Below, in pieces: positions 23,235 to 33,646 of a stretch of 64,000 nt of DNA. Position 1 is the stretch's first letter. Each line of letters starts with the position of its first letter. Origin of the DNA: Isoetes taiwanensis. Its lineage: Eukaryota > Streptophyta > Lycopodiopsida > Isoetales > Isoetaceae. The notes below the pieces were generated by a model. The model was not told the origin of the DNA, did no database searches, and saw nothing but the letters and a program-made list of their open reading frames with translations. The stretch covers positions 3,914,905 through 3,978,904 of the forward strand of contig JAJEKV010000055.1 in assembly GCA_021234155.1 (NCBI GenBank), in the 5' to 3' direction. The position numbers were made by a program, and so were the translations under genes.

Positions 23235-23762
23235 GCTCCTTTATGTAATTGGTAAAATCGGTGCATATTTCAACCCTACCAACCAATCAAATAAGAAGGA
23301 CGATGGTTGTCGCGTTCTATCAAAGGTGTCCATAGTGTGCAAACTTTCTTTGTTGAAAAGAGCTTTGTGCTTAGACTCAAACACACCACGTAGACCATTT
23401 GTATTTAGGATATTCAATGACAATACTATCCATAGGTACTACTTGAGGGGTTACACCAACCTAATTTGTGTAAGGAAGTCCCCAACATCTCTTTTTCCAT
23501 AAACATGTTTAAATTTTGGGATGCCATCTTCATAGAGCTTGTCCAAAATTGATGTTATGATATCTAAGGTAAGAGTTGACCATATGGCCAAATCCCAATG
23601 AAAGGAGGCATATTGAAGCATTGCTTTCATTGTTGGTCCAAGAGAGAAAACTCCATGTTCGTAATTATGGGCTTGTAAGAGGAAATATTCATTTCCCGGA
23701 GTTCTATAAAAGTAACCCGAACACCTTGGATCTCAAATATTAGAGTCCTATAAGGAAGCAAA
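23235..23762 (-). pseudogene. HAD/FCP1-like phosphatase domain exon(s)
   Basis: Reading the minus strand from a TATAG acceptor at about 23750, the peptide includes GYFYRTPGNEYFLLQA, then FHWDLAIWSTLTLDIITSIL, then GIPKFKHVYGKRD, and in the next block SIVIEYPKYK followed by KHKALFNKESLHTMDTFDR. The order R-x-P-G-x-x-x-F, AIWST, and I-x-[DE]-x-x-x-K is that of motifs around the cap and motifs II-IV of FCP1/NIF-type HAD phosphatases. The usual DD of motif IV reads EY, and the motif I DxDxT is not found in the preceding bases, so catalysis looks lost. Stops and frame changes occur. It lies downstream of the Ulp1-like exons on the same strand; one gene or two cannot be decided. Confidence 0.35.
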
Positions 23763-24104
23763 ATATAATTAACATACAAGTAGCACTAGGATTGCAACCA
23801 TTCATTGATTACATTATCAAGATTACATAAAGCCAAATGGCTTAGTGTTGTTTCCAATAAGAAAAAAGCCAATTGGCCTCATTTGATAAAGAGTTATGAA
23901 AGAAGTTAAAAAGCTTCCTGAGGTGCTAGTAGTGCCTGCTTCATTGAGATGGCTCTTATAATTAATCATAGCCTTAATGAGCACATGTCTCCCCGGACTG
24001 CATACTCAAGATCAAACCAATCTCAAGAGAATCAAAGAATGAAAACAAATAGTTTTCGGAATTAAATATTATATAAAAAGCAATTGTGTATATGTTATCT
24101 CACC

Positions 24105-24540
24105 ATGCTCTTAGCCTGCACCTGGGCTTCCACAAAGGCTTGCATATAAGCCATGACATAAAGACCACAGGAAGCCAGGTCACCTTGTTGTGGAACCTCA
24201 GGTCTAATTTCTTTCTCTCGACTGAATTCTTTTACATAAATATCAATCTTACGAGAACCGAATTAGTCAATCTTTGAATGATATCTTTATGAAGCCCGCA
24301 ATAGAAAATAACATCAGAACTATGAAGCATTACACTCAATTAATAGTGAGTGCACTTACATCATAACCATCCTCGTGTTGACCTGCACATTCTTTAGCGA
24401 GTTCAGAATAAGGATAGCTGGAGAAGACAAAGGGGTGCTGCTACAGTTCTTGGCCTTATCTAAAACAATGATGACTAGTGCATGGTGCATAGGATCCTCA
24501 ATCCGGATTGGAATCATAATATAATCGGCATTTGCTCAAT
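24105..24540 (-). pseudogene. Ulp1/C48-type cysteine protease exons
   Basis: Two minus-strand exons carry the order of catalytic motifs of Ulp1/SENP (peptidase C48) SUMO proteases. About 24360-24520 encodes PIRIEDPMHHALVIIVLD (catalytic His region, usually HW) and PAILILNSL (usually ILHLDSL, so the catalytic Asp appears as Asn). About 24110-24290 encodes PEVPQQGDLASCGLYVMAYM, matching the Q..(D)CG(L/V)(Y/F)(V/L) catalytic-cysteine motif, with the Gln of the oxyanion hole. Exon edges have GT donors (GAT/GTAAGT at about 24357 and ATG/GTGAGAT at about 24104). Known role of the family: processing or removal of SUMO-like proteins. Ulp1-like domains are repeatedly found captured in plant transposons. 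The protease part is my most secure domain call in this gene. Confidence 0.6.
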
Positions 24541-24769
24541 ATGATTCCCCGGCCCTTTTTGAACTACAACCAATCCGCATCGTACCATCGGGTTGCATCG
24601 GATGACCAGTTTGTTAAAGGCCGCTTGAGTAGGCTAAGAAATTCTCACGAAGGGAAGAAAAAAAATGCATCACGCCATTTGTCGCATAATGCTAATCGAT
24701 ACCTATTCACAAAGAAAGTGAGGTTAGATGTTCAAGAGTTAACCATAATGCCTTCCAAATAGTTACCTT

Positions 24770-25372
24770 CCAAATATATCTATATGCACATAGACATGTG
24801 TCTGTCTCTGCAAAGACCTTCCACACAATATTTAGTCACTTTGATTAGAGGCTTTTGCTGGAAAGGGTAGCATGGAACTATTTTCAACAAGCTCTCCGGG
24901 TCTCGTAAAAAACAGACTTGCATTATTGAGAGACAAATGAATTGCAACTACAATGTAATCTTACTTACTCTCCCCTGTCTTTGTCATCTCCGTGATCGAG
25001 CACTTTCGGATGATGTTTGGCTTCTAGTCCTGCAGAAGTCATCATAAAATTGTTCAGATATTACACTTCAAAAGCTTCAATTAACATAATAAATATTCAC
25101 CTTTTTGTTGAAGTTGTATTTTGCATGCACTCCTTCCTTTTTCTTGTCTGCTTCTCATGTTTAACAACCTTGGTCTCCTCAACCTTGGTTTCCTCTATGT
25201 CATCAACCTTAGTGGCCTCAACCTTTGTTTCCTCAACCTTTGTTTCCTCAACCCTGGTTTCCTCCACTGCCACATCATCCTTTTGGATCTCTTGTACCTC
25301 CACCATCCTCTATCTTTTCAATGGTTGCCTGAACAAAGGCTCAGAAGATTCACCAATTTCCAACACTTCTGC
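24770..25372 (-). pseudogene. Linker exons with acidic KVEETKVEET repeat
   Basis: The exon at about 25100-25371 follows an acceptor TTATGCAG and encodes EVLEIGESSEPLFRQPLKR, one in-frame TAG, then a repeat of the form VEETK about eight times, then a basic HEKQTRKRKE. The next small exon (about 24975-25026) encodes AKHHPKVLDHGDDKDRGE between an AG and a GTAAG. Another exon-like block (about 24770-24910) encodes DPESLLKIVPCYPFQQKP in one frame. Together these form the region between the RING/coiled-coil N-terminal part and the protease exons. The stop codon marks decay. Confidence 0.45.
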
Positions 25373-25439
25373 ATAAATTAGTCACCAAAGTCAATCAGTA
25401 TTGTGGATCCTAATTTTAAGTTAATGGTATACCTGTTGA

Positions 25440-25600
25440 ATCATCAGTCAACAGCATTTGAATTTCCTTGAAATGATGGCATTGGCTTAATAGGTTTCCA
25501 AATTGGTTTCTCCGAAATTTGTATTGTGAAGAAAGCCCCTGCAGACTGGAACTTTATCTTGTGAAGAAAAAACTTGAAGAACCTACAAAAATGGTGTTTA
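25440..25600 (-). pseudogene. Small exon of the Ulp1-like gene
   Basis: Between a TTTTTGTAG acceptor (about 25590) and a GGTATACC donor (about 25433), one minus frame encodes HHFKEIQMLLTDDSTG, which joins in frame with the next exon beginning EVLEIGES. It is the first exon downstream of the intron that contains the LINE. Confidence 0.35.
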
Positions 25601-25792
25601 ATAATTGCGGTACACACAAGCAAAAAAAGAAGATGCAACATACCGCGGTATTAACTCATAATTTAACTTTTCAACCTCTCACGATAATCCACAAATGTTC
25701 GAATCGGTATGCTCGTGGCTATATGGAATTCCAAGTGACATATCAAGCTCATATGACATGAAAATTAAATTCCAGGGATTGTAAATCAATCA

Positions 25793-25819
25793 AATGTGAT
25801 TTTTTTTTTTTTTTTTTTT
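25793..25819 (-). repeat. LINE poly(A) tail and left target-site duplication
   Basis: AATGTGAT followed by 20 T; the matching AATGTGAT is at 34190-34197 just outside the LINE 5' end. Confidence 0.65.
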
Positions 25820-26066
25820 GGAGGTAAGATTAGATATATGTATTAATATAAAGCATTATGTACAATGAGACCCACTCGGATGTTATGGGGACCACAAAGA
25901 TGTGTACTACGAGAGAGCATCGCCTCCGCCTTCCCTACTTTAGGGGTACTATAGGGAGTCGCCCATCTTCACCATAAAGCAGGTACTATAGAGGGAAGCA
26001 GCTCCGTTCCACTATTGGGTCCTCAAAACATTCTCAATTCTGAATAGATGGGATTCCTCGCCTATG

Positions 26067-27021
26067 TCATTCCCCGCCTTCATTATCATCCCAATGGCAC
26101 TTAAAATAAAAAGTAGAACCCCTCAGAAGGAACCGAAGTCTATCAAGACCCTTGTTGTAGTTAATTCCATGCTTCCTATGATGTGATAGCGCCATCAGTG
26201 CTACTTCTGAGTTGAAAGAGTTCTTTAGCTTCACTATGGAGATCCCTTGGCCACCTAGTGCCACATCACATCGGTGTTTCCAGATGACCCATATCGCAAT
26301 ATTCACCAAGGAGGCTTCGACATCGCGCACCTATCGCTGATCGATAAATCCGCCATCTTAGATGGTGTATCATCAGCCCAATGATGGGGCAAACCCGCAA
26401 TACGTAACTCGCGATCCGGGGCAAAAGAGGAGGTGTCCAATAGATTCAGTGGTATGGCAACCAAGTGGACATCTATCATTGTCCAGAATACCTTTATTGA
26501 ATAAACTTTCCTTTGTACTGAGCCCTCCTTGTAAAGCTGTCCACCTAAAGAATTGTATCTTTCTTGAACAAAGCGACTTCCAGGAGTTGGCTAAAACAGC
26601 TTTGGCAACTCCATTGCTCACCCCAAGCCTTGCCTCAGCTATCAGAGGAGTATCTACACATAGTCCTCGATAGATTCTTGCCACACTATACTGCATGTCC
26701 ATCAACCCGCCATTCCTCACAAGGCCCCACTGTTCCAGTTAGGTTGGTGACTTTGCCTAATATCTCTCGTAGCACCTTACAAATTACCTTCGCTGGGGTT
26801 CTGATTTTACTCTTGAATGTAGTCCAACAGACCCATTTCCCATTCATCCACAGATGTTGCAACCTAGTGATTCCACAGCTCTTCCATTTAATGAAGATGC
26901 GGGGGTGAGAGAGGGCCAGAGGAAGACCCTCCCTCCCCCATATCCTAGTATTCCAGAATAAACTGAAGCCACCTGCTTCCCTAGGAGGATCCATAGGAAC
27001 AAAAAGGTGTTGCACATCCAA
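26067..27021 (-). pseudogene. LINE ORF2 C-terminal part with zf-RVT domain
   Basis: 26373-26720 encodes SRKIQFFRWTALQGGLSTKE and later NDRCPLGCHTTESIGHLLFC, the typical plant zf-RVT pattern (W..L...L.TK..L...G......CP.C.....S..HLLF.C). 26686-27021 holds the preceding segment with FSLFWNTRIWG, and 26067-26330 the last segment with VNIAIWVIWKHRCDVAL. The three pieces lie in different frames, showing frameshifts. In known plant L1 elements this part follows the reverse transcriptase thumb and ends the protein. Confidence 0.8.
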
Positions 27022-27065
27022 ACACGCTTTGGAGAATCTTTCTCATCACAGAGATGTACCGGGGG

Positions 27066-28675
27066 CTACTTTGAAACTAAAGTAGAATGCTCCCAATTCA
27101 TCTCCTCGAGAGCCGGCTTTCCCAAGAGCTTACCTTGCTTCAACCAATAGGATACAAATTTTAAAGCAGGTGATAAAGCAGATGACTCACCTTGTAGTAC
27201 TCTCCAAACAAATTTAGCCGCCAGTGGCTCAGGTTCGAAAGTGAAGGGTCTTTGCAGCCCAATCCCCTCCCTTTTGTCCCGGACACGCGCCTCCTCCTGT
27301 GCCACCTTAGCCATGCCACCCCAAATGAATTTCCCCGATGATAGTTTGCATTTGATTGTAAACCCCTTTCGGGCAATCATCGCTGATGAGTAATAAATAT
27401 GAGAGGCAGCTAGCACTGCATTAGCCACTGTCACCCGACCAGATGTTGCCAAGGTCTTTGTGGACCATAGGCCTACCTTCTTTCTGAGTTTATCCATTAT
27501 GGGGGTCCGTAGGCCTTTGAGGTTGTCGAAAGCACCGTGGGAAGACCCGTGAGCTTAATGCATTCTCCAAACGCTACTACCGAAAACCCGCACTCGCCCC
27601 CGAGGATCAATGGGACTATCCAAGCCCCGAGAACTACACACTTATTGGCATTAAGGCCGATACCCGTATATAACCTCAAAGGACGAAGAATATCTCGAAA
27701 AGAGTGGAAACTGTTGTCATCATATCTGAGGAACATGAAGGTATCATCTGCATATTGCATAATTGTTAGCTTTTCTGTACCTCCAGGAAAGGTAAGCCCT
27801 TCCAGATCTCCCACTAACATCTTTAGCTGAACCATTCTTGTCAATAGGTTGGCCATGATGAGGAATAAGTAGGAGCGAGGGGCAGCCCCCGCCTAATCCC
27901 CTTCTTGAGTTTAAACAGGCGACGGTTGTCCATTAACCAGACCGACGCAGCTAAGTTATTCATCCCCAAAGCCAACCAATAAAGTGGAGCTCAAAACTCA
28001 TATGGGACATGACCGAGCTTAACCCTTCCCATCCGAGAGAGTCATATGCCTTTCTAAAGTCCATCTTAATCATTACACAATTTTGTTTGGAGGCTCGCAC
28101 CAATGCGCCCTTCCTGGCCGCAAGATAGTTATCCAATATGTATTCACCCTCGCAAGAAAGCTGATTGCTCATGCCCACCACCCCTGCTCGTAATTGGTTT
28201 CAAGCGTTAGCAATAGCCTTCATGATTACCTTATAGATGACATTGGTGAGTGCGATAGGGCCTCCATTCCCCTAGGCTTTGAGGTCTTGGGACCTTCTAA
28301 CAAGAGTGATAAACCCTGGCCGCTAATGATGGGTGTAGAGAGCATGACATCCATGCTCCACAAACAGCTCGATGAAGTCCGCCCAAGCACATCCCAAAAT
28401 TCAACAAAGAATTCTGGAGGAAAACCATCCGCCCAGAGATTTCCTCGCCGCAAGGGAGCATAAGGTTTTGTAGATCTCATCCCCTCTATGTTACGTAGTA
28501 ACAACCTATTTTTCTCGGGTAACCTTCTCCCCCAATCCACTTTAGTTAGCCAAAGATGCCAACCGAAAGCATGGTAAGAGGAAGGTATAGGATCTTCCTT
28601 AAATTGATTCTCAAAGCTTTCCCTAATAAATGATCTGATCTCCTCGTGGTTCCTCCAATACATTTGAATTGCCAT
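27066..28675 (-). pseudogene. LINE ORF2 reverse transcriptase, frameshifted
   Basis: RT motifs are present in order on the minus strand. The block at 28226-28675 carries the region before and including NLWADGFPPEFFVEFW (the PDG/DGF motif). 27960-28181 carries IKMDFRKAYDSLGW (motif A, catalytic Asp codon at about 28061). At about 27855-27900 a frameshift splits the R-G-x-P-L-x-P-Y-L-F motif B. 27497-27856 carries QYADDTFMF (motif C, YADD codons at 27743-27754). 27066-27497 carries the thumb/connection segment TKTLATSGRVTVANAVLAAS. At least three frame changes break the enzyme. Confidence 0.85.
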
Positions 28676-28774
28676 CCTTAATCGATGAGATACTATTATC
28701 GCCTAACCTAGCACCCGCCATTCTAAAAAAAACATTTGAGTTCTCATGGTCAAGTTAAGCATACCACTTAGTTT

Positions 28775-29855
28775 TTAGAGAACAGCCGCCCCTCTAGCCT
28801 CCTCCTCCTCAATTGCCTTTGCTTTCCCTTCCAGCTCTGCCTCAATGTTCTGTTTGGCAATGTTGTGTGGATCAGATAATAAGTCCTGCTTAACTATTCT
28901 CAACTGATTGTATATATCCATCTTTTCCTTTTTGAACTCCTTGGCTCTGCTCTTTCCCCACACTTTAGCCCAGGCCTTCATTAGGCTGAGCTTCTCCACC
29001 CAGGCTTTCATGCTTAGAGGATTAAGATCATTAGAGAGAGAGGAAATAAATACCCTAAAAGGCTTGCAAAATGCCTCCTTTCCTAGCCACGAGGTATTGA
29101 ATTTGAAAGGGATATTTCCTCGCTTGCCAGTAGAAGGCATGTTTTCAAGAAATAAGCTTTGGGGAACATGATCAGAGTGGGAGAAGGCAAGTTCCCCCTC
29201 AACATAACACTTATCCATGAAGCATGCTGTTTTATTGGCCATATAAAATCTGTCTAATAGACAATATACTCGGTCTTGGCCCTTCTGCTTATTCGACCAT
29301 GAGAAGGTAGCATTGGAGGGCGGAATCAAATTAAATCCCACACTATCAAGCAAAGAGTTCCAAGAAGTATCCTCATCTCCTGATAGATTTCTATGCAACC
29401 CAATTTTTTGGTCCCACACATCGGTCATGTTCAGATCTCCCCCTAAAATCCAGTTTTCGGTGACATCCCCTTGGTGACCTATCCAGCTTTCAATTTCTTT
29501 CCACATCGCGGCCCTTTCTGCAGGCTTATTTGACGCATATACATTGATGACCCCCCATTGGCACTCATTAGATTCAAAGGTCACCACCTGCCATCGACCA
29601 TCCCCAGCAGCATAGTAGGACTTCTGAACAAGGCCTCTCCAGAGGATACAGGTGCCACCTTTAGTTCCCCTGGCTGCACAGCTAAAGGAGGAGTAGTTGC
29701 CTCCTATCCATTTGCCTATAGAACTTGCTTCGAAGTCAGGAAGTCTATGTTCCTGTAAGAGAATAACATCTGCCATCATAGAGCGTATGGCGGCAAGCAC
29801 TCTACCACGCTTGAATGCCTTTAATACCTCTGAGGTTCCAGGATACAATTTTCAT
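28775..29855 (-). pseudogene. LINE ORF2 endonuclease (APE/EEP family)
   Basis: 357 codons on the minus strand with the endonuclease-exonuclease-phosphatase signatures in order: DVILLQEHRL (metal-binding Glu), GGTCILWRG, WILGGDLNMTD (catalytic D and N), RVYCLLDRFYM and FSHSDHVP (SDH, catalytic Asp-His). The true N-terminus is in another frame: an ATG at 29855 begins MKIVSWNLRGI, the canonical W-N-x-R-G start, so one frameshift lies near 29800. The C-terminal third is a lysine/glutamate-rich helical linker (KVWGKSRAKEFKKEKMDIYN) leading to the RT. The nicking function at the target site is established for the family. Confidence 0.88.
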
Positions 29856-31440
29856 AGTATATAGTATAATAACCTCTCGACAAGACGGCGGTGCTGCATC
29901 AGAATGATACAAAAATTCCTTGCACATGGGCCATCTGAACCAACATAAATACGACCTATATATATGGGAATGTATTTCCCCAGTGGTCTCAGTCGGTCCC
30001 TCTGACAGAGGGCAGAGGATATATGACCATCCCTTTTTCTCAAGGCGATCCCCCCACCAAAGATATCTTTATAAGTGGCCCCCATCCCTAACACTTTCTA
30101 GGTGTGTTATTGCACCCATACTTAAAATGAGTGGCTCACCACCCCTTGCACCCCTTAGGTGTTTAGTTTGCAATACCCTATAATTAATAGCTGCCACCCC
30201 CTCCTGACCAACACAATTTCTAGTCACATACGTCAAAAAATGTGGCCCTATATAGGTTCTTGCTATGACTTCTTGTATCGAGGTAGATACCTCCAGGGTT
30301 GTGGAAAGGTTTAGTTTGTCCTTTCCTCATCACCAAAGCTTTAATTTGTCTTTCCCTTTCCTTATTAGAAGGGATACATGGAAGGATACCCATACCCCTT
30401 CGTAATACTCCAATGTATAAACATCCCACTCCCACTTGATCACACCACTTCTTAGTTAAACATTTGTACCACAATGATCCTAACCTGGAATGTGTGTAAG
30501 TAGCCCAAGTACCACTGGTACTAGCCCAATATTGTACAAATGACCAGGTATTGGGGTTCCAAGGTGGACTTAACCCGGATAATATGCCATGCCACTTAGC
30601 TACCCAAGTGGTGGATTTGTTATCCCCTGTTGGTAAGGGTGTTAGTATGCTTGGCATACTATAATGCCCCCCCCATCACCTTCCCTAGTTGACCCCTCAA
30701 CCCAATCTTTTTTTTAAATCTCAACCCTCCCATCAGGCAAGTTATTCCTGCCCCCCCCAATCGACTTCAATAGTTGACCCCCATCCAAATTATTTTTTTT
30801 AACCAACCCTCCCAACATAACTGATATTATAAAGTGGCCCCCACTAACTTCCGTGACCCTCTCTAAGCTTGTCCACATGTTTTGAAACATGGAATATGAT
30901 CCCCTGTTTTTATGAGTGAGAGCAGGGAGAAGTTGGCCAGTCCCATACCATGAATGTAGCACCAAATAATTAGGAGTTGCCATATATTTCCCATACCCCT
31001 GTTAGTTGTCTTAGATTCTTGGGATTGGCAATAACAAAGAGCACTTAATTCCTTCCTTAAATTCATAACCAGATCCTTTGTGTCAAAAGTTAAACTATAG
31101 ATCATAAAGAGTTCCATTAAACTGCCGATATGTAGAACATTATCCAAATACAAAATAGTCAGCCCTGGCTGGAAAATGGGCTCGATCCTTAACATTGTGT
31201 GTAGATCTAAGCTTCAATCTACATCCCAGGTCCCGGTACAGGCCAGAATTGTTGCCTTTTCTGCTACATTTACCTATTCTGATACATTTACCTTTTCTTG
31301 TACAATATGATAAACAGAGATATTTGCCTTTTGTAGTACTATTGTCTTTTCTGATACAACATACAAAACAGAGAACTATGGTGCAGCTAGAAGCCTCGAG
31401 CAGGAGAAGAACTAACCTCTGATTTTTAAACACCATGGAG
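29856..31440 (-). other. Unexplained interval between LINE ORF1 and ORF2
   Basis: About 1.6 kb that should be nearly absent in a plant L1, where ORF1 and ORF2 usually abut. Decayed minus-strand ORFs of unusual composition lie in it: 30220-30657 (145 codons; rich in W, includes LWYKCLTKKWCDQVGVGCLY), 30714-30983 (89 codons; LVLHSWYGTGQLLPALTHKN) and 30863-31195. The last two overlap in different frames over the same peptide-like signal. None resembles LINE proteins. At 31220-31300 a short repeat TACATTTACCT/TTTTCT occurs. It may be an insertion of another element or captured foreign coding DNA; origin not identified. Confidence 0.5.
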
Positions 31441-31479
31441 ATCAGCCGAACTCGAGATCTGCTTACACAGCAGCCCAGA

Positions 31480-32928
31480 TCATCCCTTTTTCTTGGAGGT
31501 ATCATCTATGGAGTGATCCAAGAGTACCTTTGCAATGGCAGATTCGAATTCACGATTGCAGATTTTCTTCCCATTAGGTTTTTTTACCTTCTTTAGACGG
31601 GCCTCATCTAGAGGCTTGTCGCTCTGATCTTCAGAGGCAGCAACTTCAACCTCCAAGTTTAGAGGTCTGCAACCATCGGAAGTGGAGAGGACCTTCCCAT
31701 TACCAATCGAACTTGCAGAGGCAGCCTCAAATCGGGCTTGCAAAAGCTGGACGCCTTGAAGAAGTAGTTGCTTAGGGGAAGGGGGAACATCAGCAACAGA
31801 TATATGGCTAGCAGTGAGAGAGTCTCCAGCCAATGAGCAGGCGTAGAAATAGAAGGCTCCGGCCGGCAAAGATCTATGATCCGGAGCAACTTCGGAAGGA
31901 TAGTCACTTCTCCAGGGGGAGGAAGGGCCAGCTCGGCAGGGGGAGATGGGCATGGGACCAGGTAATAGAGCCTCGCTCTTATCATTTGAAGCAGAAAGAG
32001 GGTCAGGGCACAAGAGGGGCTGTTGTTCCTCGATTACAGCAGATATGACCTTGGGATCTTCAACGACCTTCACCTTCACTTTGGCAGCCTTTGATACCGC
32101 ACCACCGTTTCTCGGTTTATTACGGGCTCTTACCAAGATAAAGCCTTCTTCATCCACTGTCTTGCCTTTCTCTACCTCTGCACTTACTGTCTCGGCCATA
32201 ACAGGTGGGCAAACTTCCCCAGCATGCACCAGGGAACCGCAGGTAGAACAAGGCAAGGGCAAGCCAGAAACTTGTAGTTTAAACTCAATGAGCTCGCTGT
32301 TAAAACCTTTGAAAAACAGTGCTTGAGGAAGCGGATTGAAGATGTTGACGGAGACACAGATTTTAGGGGGCTCGTTGGGAGAGCCACCCATGCAAACAAA
32401 CTCGCCTAGAGCAGAAGAGATGATCTTGAAGGCCTTTTCTGTCCAGAACTCACAACTGAGGTTAGAAAGAGACAACCAGATTGGGAAGAAAAGGGCATCA
32501 GGGCTCTTAGCATTAAAATTTGGCCTCCACCGCTGAAAAAGGATCTGCCCATGAAGGCATGTGATGACGCCCTTCTTGAAAATGAGGTCTGCTTCCCTTT
32601 CACTTGGGAAGGTGACAAGAAAATACAGATTACCAAGAGGCTGGACCCTGGGCAGAACACGGCCTCGAGATGCCCGCTCCAAAGCTTTTTTAATTTCCTG
32701 AAGAGATGGATTACCTCTGATTACCTTAGCAATAAGACCAAGGTTATCAAGGTGGCGAATCCTATTCGCCACCTCAGGGATATGAAGAGAAAGGGAAACT
32801 TTGTCCTCCATATCCTCGGACAAAGACAGGGCCTTATCCATAAAACTCAAGCCAGTAGAGGCTGGCTTGCCAAGTGCAGGTAACAAGGACAGACTGAGTT
32901 GGTTCAACAGCTTGGTCTCCAAAAACAA
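31480..32928 (-). CDS. LINE ORF1 protein (DUF4283-like plus zinc knuckle)
   Basis: An intact 482-codon frame. Residues about 50-220 look like the DUF4283/RRM-like nucleic-acid-binding region of plant L1 ORF1 (LYFLVTFPSEREADLIFKKG, then a W-rich FPIWLSLSNLSCEFW). A CX2CX4HX4C knuckle with key residues C227, C230, H235 and C240 follows. Residues 240-482 are low-complexity and end in a basic KKVKKPNGKK. In known LINEs ORF1 binds the element RNA and acts as a chaperone. The true start is probably upstream: the preceding minus frame (32834-33244) overlaps and encodes the second copy of a duplicated domain, so a frameshift separates it from this ORF. Confidence 0.85.
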   Translation of the reverse strand: MFLETKLLNQLSLSLLPALGKPASTGLSFMDKALSLSEDMEDKVSLSLHIPEVANRIRHLDNLGLIAKVIRGNPSLQEIKKALERASRGRVLPRVQPLGNLYFLVTFPSEREADLIFKKGVITCLHGQILFQRWRPNFNAKSPDALFFPIWLSLSNLSCEFWTEKAFKIISSALGEFVCMGGSPNEPPKICVSVNIFNPLPQALFFKGFNSELIEFKLQVSGLPLPCSTCGSLVHAGEVCPPVMAETVSAEVEKGKTVDEEGFILVRARNKPRNGGAVSKAAKVKVKVVEDPKVISAVIEEQQPLLCPDPLSASNDKSEALLPGPMPISPCRAGPSSPWRSDYPSEVAPDHRSLPAGAFYFYACSLAGDSLTASHISVADVPPSPKQLLLQGVQLLQARFEAASASSIGNGKVLSTSDGCRPLNLEVEVAASEDQSDKPLDEARLKKVKKPNGKKICNREFESAIAKVLLDHSIDDTSKKKG

Positions 32929-33646
32929 GCTGTCTCACTTGCCTTCTGATTTGAAATGGGTCCCCTCTGATAGCAAGCCCGCCTGTGCAGTTGAACTGGT
33001 CGGGGAAGAGAAATCTATTATCAATGATCGAGGCCCAGAGCTGATCAACGGGGCCTTGGACAAAGCCCCACCAGATAAATTCAGTATTAACTAAGAAGGC
33101 TGATCTGACGATAAAAAGAGGGCCTTGCGGGAATGACGAGTCCTGGTGAGATACTGAAGATGATGAGAAAGGCTGGGGGGACTCTGAAAATGCAGCTTCT
33201 GAGATTTGAGGGCTGGAATCAGAAGAGAGCAATAGATACTCCATGAGCAGAACACATTAAACTCTATAAAGTTCTAGAGTAACAAAATCAGTAAGCTGGT
33301 CTGAATATATTAAGAACTTTGCCTTTGGGGGGCGATCTGATCCGAGATAGGCAATTCTTAGCTCAATAGAGGAAGCTAAGGTGTTGCTAGTAGGTCCGGA
33401 TTGCTCTCCAATGAAGAAAATATCAGGGAAGACTGATTCGTCCACAAGGAATGCCCAGAGATCCACAGGAGATCCCTCCAGCCAGCCACAACAGATTTGG
33501 TCCAAGTTGTAGAAGATGACAAAGTATTTAGTTGAATCTGTCACAGGAGAACTTGGAGATGGAATGGCAGTATTGGACGATGGATTAGAGGCACTAGCTT
33601 CAGAGCAGATCAAAGCTAAAAAGGCGTTGGTAACCCCATTGAACAT
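32905..33646 (-). pseudogene. Duplicated N-terminal domain of LINE ORF1
   Basis: Two minus-strand ORFs (33257-33646 and 32834-33244) each contain a related block of about 70 residues. The first reads CCGWLEGSPVDLWAFLVDES, the second WWGFVQGPVDQLWASIIDNR; both continue with FPD and end near Y/VFGD or YLGSD. They lie head to tail upstream of ORF1, about 400 bp apart. Domain identity unknown; it is not part of the DUF4283 region. The pieces are in different frames from ORF1. Confidence 0.6.
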
